Numbered from the stretch's first letter, positions 25,519 through 38,094 are shown. The stretch is 64,000 bases of DNA from Polaromonas sp. JS666 (GCF_900103405.1 NZ_FNHX01000004.1:1-64000); one strand, 5' to 3'. A program made the numbers and translations. Notes: a model not told the origin generated them from the sequence alone.

Positions 25519-26454
25519 ATGCTGCTGCACGTCGTCCACGAAACCCGCTACCGCTATGCCCCGGCGGTGGAAAACGCCCACCATGTGGTGCACCTCAAAC
25601 CCGCCAGCCGCAACGGCCAGACCCTGCTGAGCTACGCGCTTCGCGTCGACCCGGCGCCCGTGCAATTGCGCGAGACCGTAGATGTCTACGGCAACACGCG
25701 CAGCTATTTTTCGCTGCAGGCCGCGCATGAAAGCCTGACCGTGGTGGCCGACAGCGTGGTGGCCACCACGGCCCTCAACCCGCTGCAGTCCGAAAGTGCC
25801 CTCTCCGCCGGCGCTGCGGTGTCGCAGCCCTGGGAGCAGGTGCGCGAGCAGTTCCGCTACCGCGCCGGCGCGGCCTACGACAGCGCCTCCGAATTCCTGT
25901 TCGCCTCGCCCTATGTGCCGCGCGACGAGGCCTTCGTCGAATTCGCCCGACCCAGCTTCCTGCCCGGCCGGCCGCTGCCCGAGGCGGCGCGCGACCTGAT
26001 GGAGCGCATCCACGACACCATGACTTACGAGAGCGAAAGCACCGAGGTCAACACGCCGGCGCTCGAGGCGCTCAGGCAGGGCAAGGGCGTGTGCCAGGAC
26101 TTCGCCCACATCATGGTGGCCTGCTGCCGCGCCATGGGCCTGCCGGCGCGTTATGTGAGCGGCTACCTGCTGACCAGCCCGCCGCCCGGCCAGCCGCGCC
26201 TGGTCGGCAGCGACGCCTCGCATGCCTGGGCCTCGGTCTATTGCCCGGGCCTGGGCGCCTGGCTGGACTTCGATCCCACCAACAACCGCGCGCCGGGCGA
26301 AGACTATGTCACGCTGGCCACGGGGCGCGACTTCCTCGATGTCTCGCCCATGCGCGGCGTGATACGCGGCGGGGCGCAGCACATCCTGGACGTGGCGGTG
26401 ACGGTGGAGCCCCTGGCCGAGACCGAGGCCCAGTCCCTGGCTACCGCGAACTAA
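25519..26454 (+). CDS. Transglutaminase-like cysteine peptidase of the second cluster
   Basis: A 311-residue soluble paralogue of the protein at 12849-13667. The N-terminal beta domain begins MLLHVVHETRYRYAPAVEN. The triad is Cys192 (GKGVCQDFAHIMVA), His235 (DASHAWASV) and Asp252 (WLDFDPTNN). The C-terminus ends in a beta strand ILDVAVTVEP. It lies 22 bp after the ATP-grasp/alpha-E fusion gene and closes the plus-strand cluster. Its 3' end overlaps the convergent LysR gene by 14 bp. Its action, hydrolysis or transfer on a peptide made by the neighbouring ligases, is inference. Confidence 0.92.
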   Translation: MLLHVVHETRYRYAPAVENAHHVVHLKPASRNGQTLLSYALRVDPAPVQLRETVDVYGNTRSYFSLQAAHESLTVVADSVVATTALNPLQSESALSAGAAVSQPWEQVREQFRYRAGAAYDSASEFLFASPYVPRDEAFVEFARPSFLPGRPLPEAARDLMERIHDTMTYESESTEVNTPALEALRQGKGVCQDFAHIMVACCRAMGLPARYVSGYLLTSPPPGQPRLVGSDASHAWASVYCPGLGAWLDFDPTNNRAPGEDYVTLATGRDFLDVSPMRGVIRGGAQHILDVAVTVEPLAETEAQSLATAN

Positions 26455-27376
26455 ACGACTCCCCTAGCAGCGAACCCTCGGGCAGGCTGCCCACCAGGCG
26501 GCGCCTGCACAGGCCCACAAACTCCTGCGCCGCGCCCGACTGCGCCTGCTTGGGCTTGAAGGCCAGCAAGGCGCGGAACCACACTTCGGCCGCCAGCGGC
26601 ACACTGCGCAGGCCCAGCGCCAGGTATTCGCGCGCCACCAGCGGATTGGTCACGGCCAGCCCGGCGCCGGCCAGCACCAGCGCGCATTGCGTCGCGCTGT
26701 AAGGGGTTTCAATCACAAAACGCGGCTGCACACCGGCCTGCGCCAGCGCCGCTTCCAGGCGCCGCTGCGCCGGGTCGGACGCCGACAGGCCCACCAGCGG
26801 CACCTCCTGCAAATCCTGCGGCCGCAACACCTGCTTGCGCGCCAGCGGATGGGCGGCCGGCATGATGCAGACGGCGGGCGCCTGGTAGAACAGCGAGGAC
26901 ACCAGCCCGCTGGCATCGGCCTCGTCGCCCAGGAAAGCCAGGTCCACCGCGCCCTGGAACAAGGCCTCGCGCAGCACCTTGGAGCTGTCGACCAAAAGCA
27001 GGCAGCGCGTGCGCGGGTAGCTGCGCTGGAATTCGGCCAGGGCCCAGGGCATGACGCTGGCGGCCATGGCATGCAACGAGCCGATACGCAGCACCGTGTC
27101 TTCATGCGACTGCAGCGCCACGATTTTTCGCTGCACCGCTTCCAGGCCTTCATAGACCCGCTCGACCTCCTCCATCAGCGCATGGGCTTCGGGCGTGGGC
27201 GTGAGCTTGCCCTTGGGCCGGTCAAACAGCTTGAGGCCGGCGCGCGCCTCCAGTTGCTGCAACAGCTGCGTGACCGCCGGCTGGCTCACATGCAGGGCCG
27301 CGGCCGCGCGGTTGGCCGTGCCCAGCCGCATGACCATGCGGAATACCTCGATCTGGCGCGCACTGGCTTCGGCCAT
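26441..27376 (-). CDS. LysR-family transcriptional regulator
   Basis: A 311-residue DNA-binding regulator. The winged helix-turn-helix covers residues 5-65 (RQIEVFRMVMRLGTANRAAA and ALHVSQPAVTQLLQQLE), and the LysR substrate-binding domain covers about 93-295. It is divergent from a threonine-synthase-like gene and a Bug receptor gene, the usual arrangement for a LysR regulator and its targets. An operator-like repeat lies 10-27 bp upstream of its start. The co-inducer is unknown. It converges on, and overlaps by 14 bp, the last gene of the amidoligase cluster, which it is unlikely to control. Confidence 0.92.
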   Translation of the reverse strand: MAEASARQIEVFRMVMRLGTANRAAAALHVSQPAVTQLLQQLEARAGLKLFDRPKGKLTPTPEAHALMEEVERVYEGLEAVQRKIVALQSHEDTVLRIGSLHAMAASVMPWALAEFQRSYPRTRCLLLVDSSKVLREALFQGAVDLAFLGDEADASGLVSSLFYQAPAVCIMPAAHPLARKQVLRPQDLQEVPLVGLSASDPAQRRLEAALAQAGVQPRFVIETPYSATQCALVLAGAGLAVTNPLVAREYLALGLRSVPLAAEVWFRALLAFKPKQAQSGAAQEFVGLCRRRLVGSLPEGSLLGESFSSR

Positions 27377-27385
27377 GGCCGTCTC

Positions 27386-27403
27386 CTTATAAGTTTCACT
27401 TAT
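27386..27403. promoter_or_regulatory. Operator-like inverted repeat between the LysR and PLP-enzyme genes
   Basis: The sequence contains ATAAG at 27389-27393 and CTTAT at 27399-27403, spaced by 5 bp, and also the 8-bp palindrome CTTATAAG at 27386-27393. It sits in the 83-bp divergent interval. LysR proteins bind such short AT-containing dyads near their own promoters, so this is a plausible autoregulatory site. The evidence is position and symmetry only. Confidence 0.45.
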
Positions 27404-27459
27404 TCTAAATCGCCAACAAGGCGTGCACGGCAGGCCCAGGCCTTCCTACCATTGGCCGC

Positions 27460-28635
27460 ATGAATCCCCTTGTTTTCGAATCCCCCGCCGTGACCCGCAA
27501 CCCGCAGTTGTTCGGGCTACGCTGCATCCATTGCGCCCGCGAATACCCCTTGCAGGACCTGCCCGCCGGTTGCCCGCACTGCGCGACGGCCGGCACGCCG
27601 GCGAGCCTGGAAGCGGTGTATGCCGAACTGCCCAAAACCCTAAAAACCGCCAGCACAGGTTATAAGTGGGGTGCCTGGCTGCCCTACACCCAGGGCATAT
27701 CCCTGGGCGAAGGCGGCACGCCCTGCCTGGACCTGCCGCGCCTGGCGCGTGCCTTGGGCTTGCGCCAGCTCTCGGCCAAGCACGAGGGCATGAACCCCAC
27801 GGGCTCGCACAAGGACCGCATGTCGGCCCAGGCCGTGAGCCGGGCGCTGGACGCGGGCGCGCAAACCGTGGTGCTGGCCTCCAGCGGCAATGCGGCGGTG
27901 TCGGCGGCGGCTTATTGCGCGGCCGCGGGCCTGGCCTGCGAAATCGCCACCTACCACGACATGCCGGAGCCTTTTGCGCGCGCGCTGCAGCGCCTGGGCG
28001 CCAAACGCCTGATGTTCGAGCGCGGCTTCGGCCGCTGGGAACACCTGCGCCGGCGCGTGGAGCAGGACGGCGCCTTTGCGCTGACCAACTACAGCGTGCC
28101 CGCCGTCGGCAGCCCGGCCTTCGGTGTCGAAGGCTACCGCGCGGTGGCGCTCGAATGTGTGGCCGACGGCTGCATCCCCGACCACGTGCTGGTGCCCACC
28201 GCGCGCGGCGACCTGCTCTGGGGTGTTTACAGCGGCCTGCGCGACCTGCTGCAAGCCGGGCTGATCGCGCGCATGCCGCGGCTCTGGGCGGTTGAACCCT
28301 TTCCCCGCCTGGCCCGCGTGCTGGGCGGCGAGCCGCTGCAGGCCGACTTCGCCGGCCAGACCATGCAGTTTTCCACCGGCGGCGGCACCGTCACGCTGCA
28401 GCAGGCGCTGGCCGTGCAGCGCTCCGGCGGCGGCGCGGTGGTGGTGGACGATGCCGGCGCCGCCGAAGGCAGCGCCCGGCTGGCCGCGCAAGGCCTGTGG
28501 GTGGAGCTGTGCGCGGGCGCCTGCCTCAGCGCGCTCGCGCAGTTGCGCGCGCGCGGTGAGGTCGCGCCTTCCGAACACGCCCTGCTGCTGCTGACCGCCA
28601 AGGGCGACCGCGACACCTTTGACACTTTTTCCTGA
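27460..28635 (+). CDS. Threonine synthase-like PLP-dependent enzyme
   Basis: A 391-residue fold-type II PLP enzyme. An N-terminal zinc-ribbon-like segment has cysteines 22, 25, 38 and 41 (CIHC and CPHC). The PLP lysine is Lys118 in NPTGSHKDRMS, the phosphate/amine loop is ASSGNAA near 150, and the C-terminal segment is LLLTAKGDRDTF. It resembles threonine synthase, but the genuine thrC of this group is usually about 470 residues and linked to hom. Here the neighbours are a LysR regulator and a Bug receptor, so a catabolic lyase or ammonia-lyase acting on a hydroxyamino acid or phospho-ester is equally possible. Confidence 0.82.
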   Translation: MNPLVFESPAVTRNPQLFGLRCIHCAREYPLQDLPAGCPHCATAGTPASLEAVYAELPKTLKTASTGYKWGAWLPYTQGISLGEGGTPCLDLPRLARALGLRQLSAKHEGMNPTGSHKDRMSAQAVSRALDAGAQTVVLASSGNAAVSAAAYCAAAGLACEIATYHDMPEPFARALQRLGAKRLMFERGFGRWEHLRRRVEQDGAFALTNYSVPAVGSPAFGVEGYRAVALECVADGCIPDHVLVPTARGDLLWGVYSGLRDLLQAGLIARMPRLWAVEPFPRLARVLGGEPLQADFAGQTMQFSTGGGTVTLQQALAVQRSGGGAVVVDDAGAAEGSARLAAQGLWVELCAGACLSALAQLRARGEVAPSEHALLLLTAKGDRDTFDTFS

Positions 28636-28636
28636 C

Positions 28637-28668
28637 TCCCTGAACCCTCCCTGAACCCTCCTTGAACC
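28637..28668 (+). repeat. Three 11-bp tandem direct repeats before a Bug receptor gene
   Basis: TCCCTGAACCC occurs at 28637-28647 and 28648-28658, followed by TCCTTGAACC at 28659-28668. The 11-bp period equals about one helical turn. The array ends 23 bp before the receptor start codon. It could be a binding array for a regulator or a slippage product. Nothing else fills this 56-bp spacer apart from the ribosome-binding site. Confidence 0.6.
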
Positions 28669-28691
28669 GACCTCCCGTAAAGGATTTCCCC

Positions 28692-29660
28692 ATGAAGACC
28701 CGATTGCTCACCACCTTGCTGCTGGCCGGCGCCAGCCTGATCAGCACCGCCGCCCATGCGGCCTACCCCGACAAACCGCTGCGCCTCATCGTGCCCTGGG
28801 CGCCCGGCGGCAGCACGGACGCGATTGCGCGCGCCGTCGCGCAGCGCATGGGCGAGACCATGGGCCAGAGCGTGGTGGTGGACAACCGCTCCGGCGCCTC
28901 GGGCCGCATAGGCACCGAGGCCGCAGCCAAGGCCGCGCCCGACGGCTACACCTTCGCCATCGTCGAGCTGCCGCATGCGATCGCGCCGGCCGTGTTCAAC
29001 AAAATGCCTTATGACCTGCTGCGCGACTTCACGCCGATCTCCATGGTCGGCACCTCGCCGCTGATGCTGTTTGCCAGCGGCACGCCCTACAAGAACGGCG
29101 ACATCAAGGGTTTCCTCAAACACTACCGCGCCAGCAAGGCGCCGCTGGCGCTGGCCAACAGCGGCAACGGCTCCATCAGCCATCTCTCCAGCGAGCTGTT
29201 CGCCACGGCTGCCGGCATCAAGGTCAACGCGATCCCCTACCGCGGCTCGGCGCCGGCGCTCACCGACGTCGCGGCCGGCCAGGTGGACGCCCATTTCGCG
29301 ACGCTGGCCAGCGCCAGCGCGCTGCTGGGCGCGGGAAAAATCTCGGCCCTGATGGTGACGGGCAACACCCGCGTGGCCTCGCTGCCCGAGGTGCCCACCG
29401 CGCGCGAAGCCGGCATGGACAGCATGCAGTTCAACCAGTGGTGGGCCCTGGTGGCGCCGGCCACCACGCCCATCGAGATCGTCGAGCGGCTGCGCAGCGA
29501 AGCCGTCGCGGCCCTGGCCCACCCGTCGACGCGCGAGCGACTCACCACGCTAGGCATAGACCTCAAGGGTTCGAGCCGCGACGAGCTGCGCGCCTTTATG
29601 CGCAGCGAGGTGGACCGCTGGGGCGCGGTGGTGCGCAAGGCCGGCATCAAGCCCGAATAA
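28692..29660 (+). CDS. Bug/TctC-family periplasmic substrate-binding protein
   Basis: A 322-residue orphan receptor of the Bug family. The signal peptide is about 24 residues (hydrophobic TTLLLAGASLISTAAHA). Family marks are YPDKPLRLIVPWAPGGSTDA and AIPYRGSAPALTDVAAGQVD. The ATG at 28692 is chosen because it starts the signal peptide and has AAAGGA upstream. Positioned 56 bp after the PLP enzyme gene, it may bring in that enzyme's substrate. Its ligand is unknown, and no transporter membrane subunits are adjacent. Confidence 0.92.
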   Translation: MKTRLLTTLLLAGASLISTAAHAAYPDKPLRLIVPWAPGGSTDAIARAVAQRMGETMGQSVVVDNRSGASGRIGTEAAAKAAPDGYTFAIVELPHAIAPAVFNKMPYDLLRDFTPISMVGTSPLMLFASGTPYKNGDIKGFLKHYRASKAPLALANSGNGSISHLSSELFATAAGIKVNAIPYRGSAPALTDVAAGQVDAHFATLASASALLGAGKISALMVTGNTRVASLPEVPTAREAGMDSMQFNQWWALVAPATTPIEIVERLRSEAVAALAHPSTRERLTTLGIDLKGSSRDELRAFMRSEVDRWGAVVRKAGIKPE

Positions 29661-29783
29661 GCGGCTACGCCGGCCGGGGCTGCATCACTTCCTTTCATGC
29701 CGCTACAGGCCGGCGCGCGGACGGGCCCGTCCTACAATTCCCCGAACCGCCCGCCGGGGCCTGTCTTCAACCAAAGGAACACC

Positions 29784-30236
29784 ATGAGCGCCTACGACAA
29801 GCTGAAAGCACTAAACATCACCCTGCCCGCCGTGGCAACGCCCGTCGCGGCCTACCTGCCTTTTGTGCGCACCGGCAACCTGGTGTTCCTGAGCGGCCAT
29901 ATCGCCAAGAAAGACGGCAAGCCCCTGGTCGGCCAGCTGGGCAAGAACATGACAACCGAAGAAGGCAAGACCGCCGCGCGCTCGGTCGCCATCGACCTGA
30001 TGGGCACGCTGGAAGCCGCCGTCGGCCTGGGCAAGGTCAAGCGCATCGTCAAGCTCATGAGCCTGGTCAACTCGACCGGCGACTACACCGAGCAGCACCT
30101 GGTGACCAACGGCGCCAGCGAACTGTTCGGCGAGATCTTCGGCGATGCCGGCAAGCATGCGCGCAGCGCCTTCGGCGTGGCGCAAGTCCCCATGGGCGCT
30201 TGTGTCGAGATCGACCTGGTCGCGGAAGTCGAGTAA
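29784..30236 (+). CDS. RidA/YjgF family protein
   Basis: A 150-residue cytoplasmic protein of the RidA superfamily, whose best known members hydrolyse reactive enamines and imines produced by PLP enzymes. The start MSAYDKLKALNITLPAVATP and the core FVRTGNLVFLSGHIAKKDG match the longer subgroup (about 150 residues against 128 in classic RidA). The conserved arginine that binds the carboxylate of the substrate lies in HARSAFGVAQVPMGACVE. A good AGGA site precedes ATG 29784. It lies 123 bp after the receptor gene and may support the PLP enzyme upstream. Confidence 0.9.
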   Translation: MSAYDKLKALNITLPAVATPVAAYLPFVRTGNLVFLSGHIAKKDGKPLVGQLGKNMTTEEGKTAARSVAIDLMGTLEAAVGLGKVKRIVKLMSLVNSTGDYTEQHLVTNGASELFGEIFGDAGKHARSAFGVAQVPMGACVEIDLVAEVE

Positions 30237-30349
30237 TCCCCGCTGCCGCGGCGAGCACCCGCAGTCACTGTGGGGCCGGCAAGGCGGCGGCAAGCAGCGG
30301 CTCACGCGAGCCCTTAAACTCATGAGGCCCCGGCCATCCTGCCGGGGCA

Positions 30350-30502
30350 GCGTTCTCAGGGCGGGGTGAAATTCCCCACCGGCGGTGTTTGCAGGCAACT
30401 GCATCAGCCCGCGAGCGCCCGGCCCTCCTCACGGTGGGCCGGGGTCAGCAGATTTGGTTCAAGTCCAAAGCCGACGGTCACAGTCCGGATGAAAGAGAGC
30501 GC
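30350..30502 (+). ncRNA. FMN riboswitch (RFN element)
   Basis: The conserved blocks of the FMN aptamer are all present and in order: AGGGCGGGGTGAAATTCCCC (30359-30378), ACCGGCGGT, CAGCCCGCGAGCG, the GGTCAGCAGATTTGGTT segment, TCCAAAGCCGACGGTCA and AGTCCGGATGAAAGAGAG. It lies about 95 bp before the lumazine synthase start. No T-run terminator is seen between the aptamer and the gene; a GCCTGCG/CGCAGGC stem at 30527-30554 could belong to the expression platform. Control at translation initiation is therefore more likely. A GC-rich stem-loop at 30328-30347 precedes the aptamer. Confidence 0.95.
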
Positions 30503-30596
30503 GATGCCATCGGCTGTGCCGTGGGCGCCTGCGCGCCCCTGGCTGGCCGCAGGCTCGTGCGCCCTGATTCTGGTAACACCTAGTGAGAGGCCATCC

Positions 30597-31109
30597 ATGA
30601 GTCAGACCCTTGTTTCCTCCCCTTCCACCGCCCATTCTGGCGGCTCCCCTTCCAAGGCGCGTTTCGCCTTTATCCAGTCGTCCTGGCACGAAGACATCGT
30701 GGACCAGGGGCGCGGCGCCTTCCTGGCCGAAATGGCCAGGCAGGGCGTGGGCCCCGAATCCATAGACACCTTTGAAGTGCCGGGCGCTTTCGAGATTCCG
30801 CTGCATGCCAAAAAACTCGCGCAGTCGGGCCGTTATGCGGGCGTGGTCTGCTGCGGGCTGGTGGTGGACGGCGGCATCTACCGCCACGAATTCGTCGCCG
30901 ATGCGGTGATCAGCGCGCTGATGGGCATTCAGCTGGAGACCGGCGTGCCGGTGTTCTCCGCGGTGCTGACGCCGCAGCATTTCCACGAGCATGAAGAGCA
31001 CCGCCAGTTCTTCACCGCCCACTTCCTGACCAAGGGCAAGGAAGTGGCGCAGGCCTGCCTGGAGACCGTGGCGGGCCTCAGGAAGCTCGAAACGCTGCTC
31101 GTGGCCTGA
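30597..31109 (+). CDS. ribH: 6,7-dimethyl-8-ribityllumazine synthase, type II (RibH2-like)
   Basis: A 170-residue cytoplasmic enzyme that condenses 5-amino-6-ribitylaminouracil with 3,4-dihydroxybutanone 4-phosphate, the step before riboflavin. The sequence resembles the decameric RibH2 of Brucella: FAFIQSSWHEDIVDQGRGAF, EVPGAFEIPLHAKKLAQSGR, VDGGIYRHEFVADAVI and SAVLTPQHFHEHEEHRQFF. It does not look like the icosahedral RibH1 usually found in ribBA operons. ATG 30597 is fixed by GAGAGG 6 bp upstream, after the FMN riboswitch. The gene stands alone, with parC convergent downstream. Confidence 0.92.
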   Translation: MSQTLVSSPSTAHSGGSPSKARFAFIQSSWHEDIVDQGRGAFLAEMARQGVGPESIDTFEVPGAFEIPLHAKKLAQSGRYAGVVCCGLVVDGGIYRHEFVADAVISALMGIQLETGVPVFSAVLTPQHFHEHEEHRQFFTAHFLTKGKEVAQACLETVAGLRKLETLLVA

Positions 31110-31155
31110 GGCCGGATGCCCGCCCCCTTTCACAAGGCGGCGGGCGCCGAACTTC

Positions 31156-33513
<2,358 letters not shown>

Positions 33514-33655
33514 CGTGAATTTGGCTTGGGGCTAAGTCGGTTGATACCGGGCCGGCATGCTTAAGCGCAGCCGGTACGGAATGATGAAAAGAAAAAAGGG
33601 GGCGCCGCTTTGCAGCGCTGCCGGATGTTCCGGCGAAACGCCAGCTGCATGGGTC

Positions 33656-34527
33656 TCAGTTCCGCTCGGGTGGGGCCTCTGGCGTGGTGGTGGCCGCGAC
33701 CGTGGTCGGCACCATGTTGCCGCGGCCCGTGCTGCCGCCCATCATCTCCATGCGCACGCGGCCGCCGGGGGCCATCATGCTGGGGGGTTTGAGGTGGTTG
33801 TAGAGCTGCATCACGGTCTTGACGTAGTTTTTGGTTTCCGGGTAATTGGGGATTTTGTTGCCCGCGCGCTGCACCGCGCCCTCGCCGGCGTTGTAGGCGG
33901 CAATCGCCAGCTCGAGCTGGCCGGGGAACATGGCGATCAGGTCGCTGAGGTAGCTGGAGCCGGCCCGGATGTTGGTCTTGGGGTCGGTGAGCTTTTTGTG
34001 GACCGTGGAATCCTTGCTGGCCCGCACGCCGTAGCGCTCCGCCGTCGGCGGGATCAGCTGCATCAGCCCGACCGCGCCCTTGGGCGAGACGGCCTGGGTG
34101 TTAAAGCCCGACTCGGTGGCGATCAGGGCCTGCAGCAGTTCGTAGTCGATGCCGTGCGTGGCCGAAGCTTCACGCAGCAAATGCTTGACGGCCTTGTAGT
34201 TGGGCGACACGTCGAAGTAAGCCAGCAGCTTGGGCGGCGCGGCGGCCACGCCGGTGGCGCGGTTGGCGCCGCTGCCCACGGCCTTGCCACTGCGGCCGGT
34301 GTTGCTGCCGTCGGCACTGAAGCTTTCGCCGCCGCGGAAGAAGAGTTCATAGCGGTCGTCCAGCCGCACGGCAGAGAAGTGCGCGATGCCATCCTTGTCG
34401 ACATAACCCCAGATGTCGGCATGGGCGGGGGAGGCGAACAGCGCGGCCAGGCCCATGGCCGCCAGCGGCAGGCCCAGCGCGCGCAGGGGCCGCCGCAGAA
34501 AGGAAAGAAAAGTCTCAGGCAAGTTCA

Positions 34528-34528
<1 letters not shown>
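33656..34528 (-). CDS. Lytic transglycosylase (DUF4124 plus SLT domain)
   Basis: A 290-residue secreted peptidoglycan lyase. The signal peptide covers about residues 1-36 (LGLPLAAMGLAALFASPAHA). A DUF4124-like segment follows (DIWGYVDKDGIAHFSAVRLDDRY in two parts). The Slt-type catalytic domain begins near residue 130, with the glutamate in ALIATESGFNTQAVSPKG and the motifs GLMQLIPPTAERYGV and AAYNAGEGAVQRAGN. The C-terminus is a low-complexity Thr/Pro tail. ATG 34528 overlaps the parE stop by one base (TGATG), so translation is likely coupled to parE. Confidence 0.9.
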
Positions 34529-36498
<1,970 letters not shown>

Positions 36499-36688
36499 GG
36501 CAGATGAAAGAATTGCCGCAATTGTAGTCCGGGCCGCAAAAGTCACTGTATGGACATACAGCCAACCTGATTTGGGCGTGGAAACCGGGGGCGGGTACGG
36601 CAGCGTTTTGCCATTTTCGTTACAGTCGGCGAATCAGTTCCTGGCCACCCAGGCCTCTTCCTTTTTTCGCCGCTTGCGGCGGCCACCC

Positions 36689-37909
36689 ATGACCACCGAC
36701 ACCAAAAAACTCTCCATGCTGCAGGTGCTGATCTGCGGCGCCACCATCGTCACGCTGTCCATGGGCATACGCCACGGCTTCGGGCTGTGGCTGCAGCCCA
36801 TCACCCAGGCCCAGGGCTGGACGCGGGAGACCTTTGCCTTCGCGCTGGCGGTGCAAAACCTGTCCTGGGGCGTGTTCGGCATCTTCGCCGGCATGGCGGC
36901 CGACCGCTTCGGCGCGTTCCGCGTGATCGCGGGCGGCGCCCTGCTGTACGGGCTGGGCCTGGTGGGCATGGCGCTGTCGCCCACGGGCTTTCTGTTCACG
37001 ATGACGGCAGGGGTGCTGATAGGCGCAGCGCAGGCCGGTACCACCTATGCCGTGATCTACGGCGTGATAGGCCGCAACATCCCGGCGGAAAAGCGCTCCT
37101 GGGCCATGGGCGTGGCCGCGGCGGCGGGCTCTTTCGGCCAGTTCCTGATGGTGCCGGTCGAGGGCCTGCTGATCAGCGGCCTGGGCTGGAAAGAGGCGCT
37201 GCTGGCGCTCAGCGGCGCGGTGCTGCTGATCGCGCCGCTGGCGCTGGGCCTGCGCGAGGCTGGCTTTGCCGGCGGCCAGCCGGCCAAACGCGAACAGACC
37301 ATAGGCCAGGCGCTGCGCGAGGCCTTCAAGTACCCGAGCTTCCAGTTGCTGATGGCGGGCTATTTCGTCTGCGGCTTCCAGGTGGTGTTCATCGGCGTGC
37401 ACATGCCCAGCTACCTCAAGGACAAGGGCCTGTCGCCCCAGGTGGCCAGCTACGCGCTGGCGCTGATAGGCCTGTTCAATGTCTTCGGCACCTATATCGC
37501 CGGCTCGCTGGGCCAGAAAATCGCCAAGCGGAAAATCCTGGCGACGATTTATTTCTCGCGCGCGGTGGTGATCGCCGTGTTCCTGGCGGCGCCGCTGAGC
37601 CCGCTGAGCGTGTACATCTTCGCCAGCCTGATGGGACTGCTGTGGCTGTCGACCATCCCGCCGACCAACGCGGTGGTGGCGCAGATCTTCGGCATCCAGC
37701 ATTTGTCGATGCTGGGCGGCTTCATCTTCTTCAGCCACCAGATCGGCTCCTTCATGGGCGTCTGGCTGGGCGGCTATCTATATGACCGCACCGGCAGCTA
37801 CGACATCGTCTGGTACATCGCCATCGCGCTGGGCGTGTTCGCCGCCCTGGTGAACCTGCCGGTGCGCGAGGCGCCGATTGCGCGCGCCGGCGTGCCGCAA
37901 GGGGCCTGA
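36689..37909 (+). CDS. MFS transporter, OFA/monocarboxylate-like
   Basis: A 406-residue inner-membrane carrier with about 12 hydrophobic segments. The MFS loop motif appears as GMAADRFGAFRV after helix 2, and helix 1 contains MGIRHGFGLWLQPITQAQGW, typical of the group that includes oxalate/formate antiporter-like proteins. The transported compound cannot be told. ATG 36689 is preferred over an earlier frame opening, which overlaps the divergent parE gene. A 39-codon membrane peptide gene begins one base after its stop codon. Confidence 0.88.
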   Translation: MTTDTKKLSMLQVLICGATIVTLSMGIRHGFGLWLQPITQAQGWTRETFAFALAVQNLSWGVFGIFAGMAADRFGAFRVIAGGALLYGLGLVGMALSPTGFLFTMTAGVLIGAAQAGTTYAVIYGVIGRNIPAEKRSWAMGVAAAAGSFGQFLMVPVEGLLISGLGWKEALLALSGAVLLIAPLALGLREAGFAGGQPAKREQTIGQALREAFKYPSFQLLMAGYFVCGFQVVFIGVHMPSYLKDKGLSPQVASYALALIGLFNVFGTYIAGSLGQKIAKRKILATIYFSRAVVIAVFLAAPLSPLSVYIFASLMGLLWLSTIPPTNAVVAQIFGIQHLSMLGGFIFFSHQIGSFMGVWLGGYLYDRTGSYDIVWYIAIALGVFAALVNLPVREAPIARAGVPQGA

Positions 37910-37910
37910 G

Positions 37911-38030
37911 ATGGCCAAAAAAGCCGGCCTGTGGGCGCTCGCGGTCATCGCGTCGCTGGGGGTGTTTGCCCTCTACACACGGCCGGAATTCCTGTTCACA
38001 CTCGCCAACCAGATCTGGGCTTGTTTTTAG
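37911..38030 (+). CDS. Small single-pass membrane peptide (39 aa)
   Basis: An intact reading frame begins at ATG 37911, one base after the MFS stop codon, and ends at TAG 38028-38030. The peptide starts MAKKAGLWALAVIASLGVFA, has one hydrophobic helix at about residues 7-22, and ends in LANQIWACF. The tight spacing and the coding-like codon use (GCC, CTG, GTC) suggest a real gene. It has no recognised family and its role is unknown; it could be a helper peptide of the carrier. The GGGGCC just before the stop may serve as ribosome-binding site. Confidence 0.6.
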   Translation: MAKKAGLWALAVIASLGVFALYTRPEFLFTLANQIWACF

Positions 38031-38094
38031 GGCCTGCCCGGCGGTTTTGCGACTGATCAGGGGCAGCGCCCCTAAAAAACGGGAAGAGGACAGC

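Noticed and set aside
29438..30325. A 295-codon plus-strand frame across the Bug receptor end and the RidA gene
   Set aside because: Arg/Ala/Gly-rich shadow frame; the RidA gene in another frame has clear family sequence and a good ribosome-binding site.
38059..38073. AGGGGC-agc-GCCCCT followed by AAAAAA as a terminator after the 39-residue peptide gene
   Set aside because: The run after the stem is A on the plus strand, and on the minus strand the Ts precede the stem, so it fits a terminator in neither direction.
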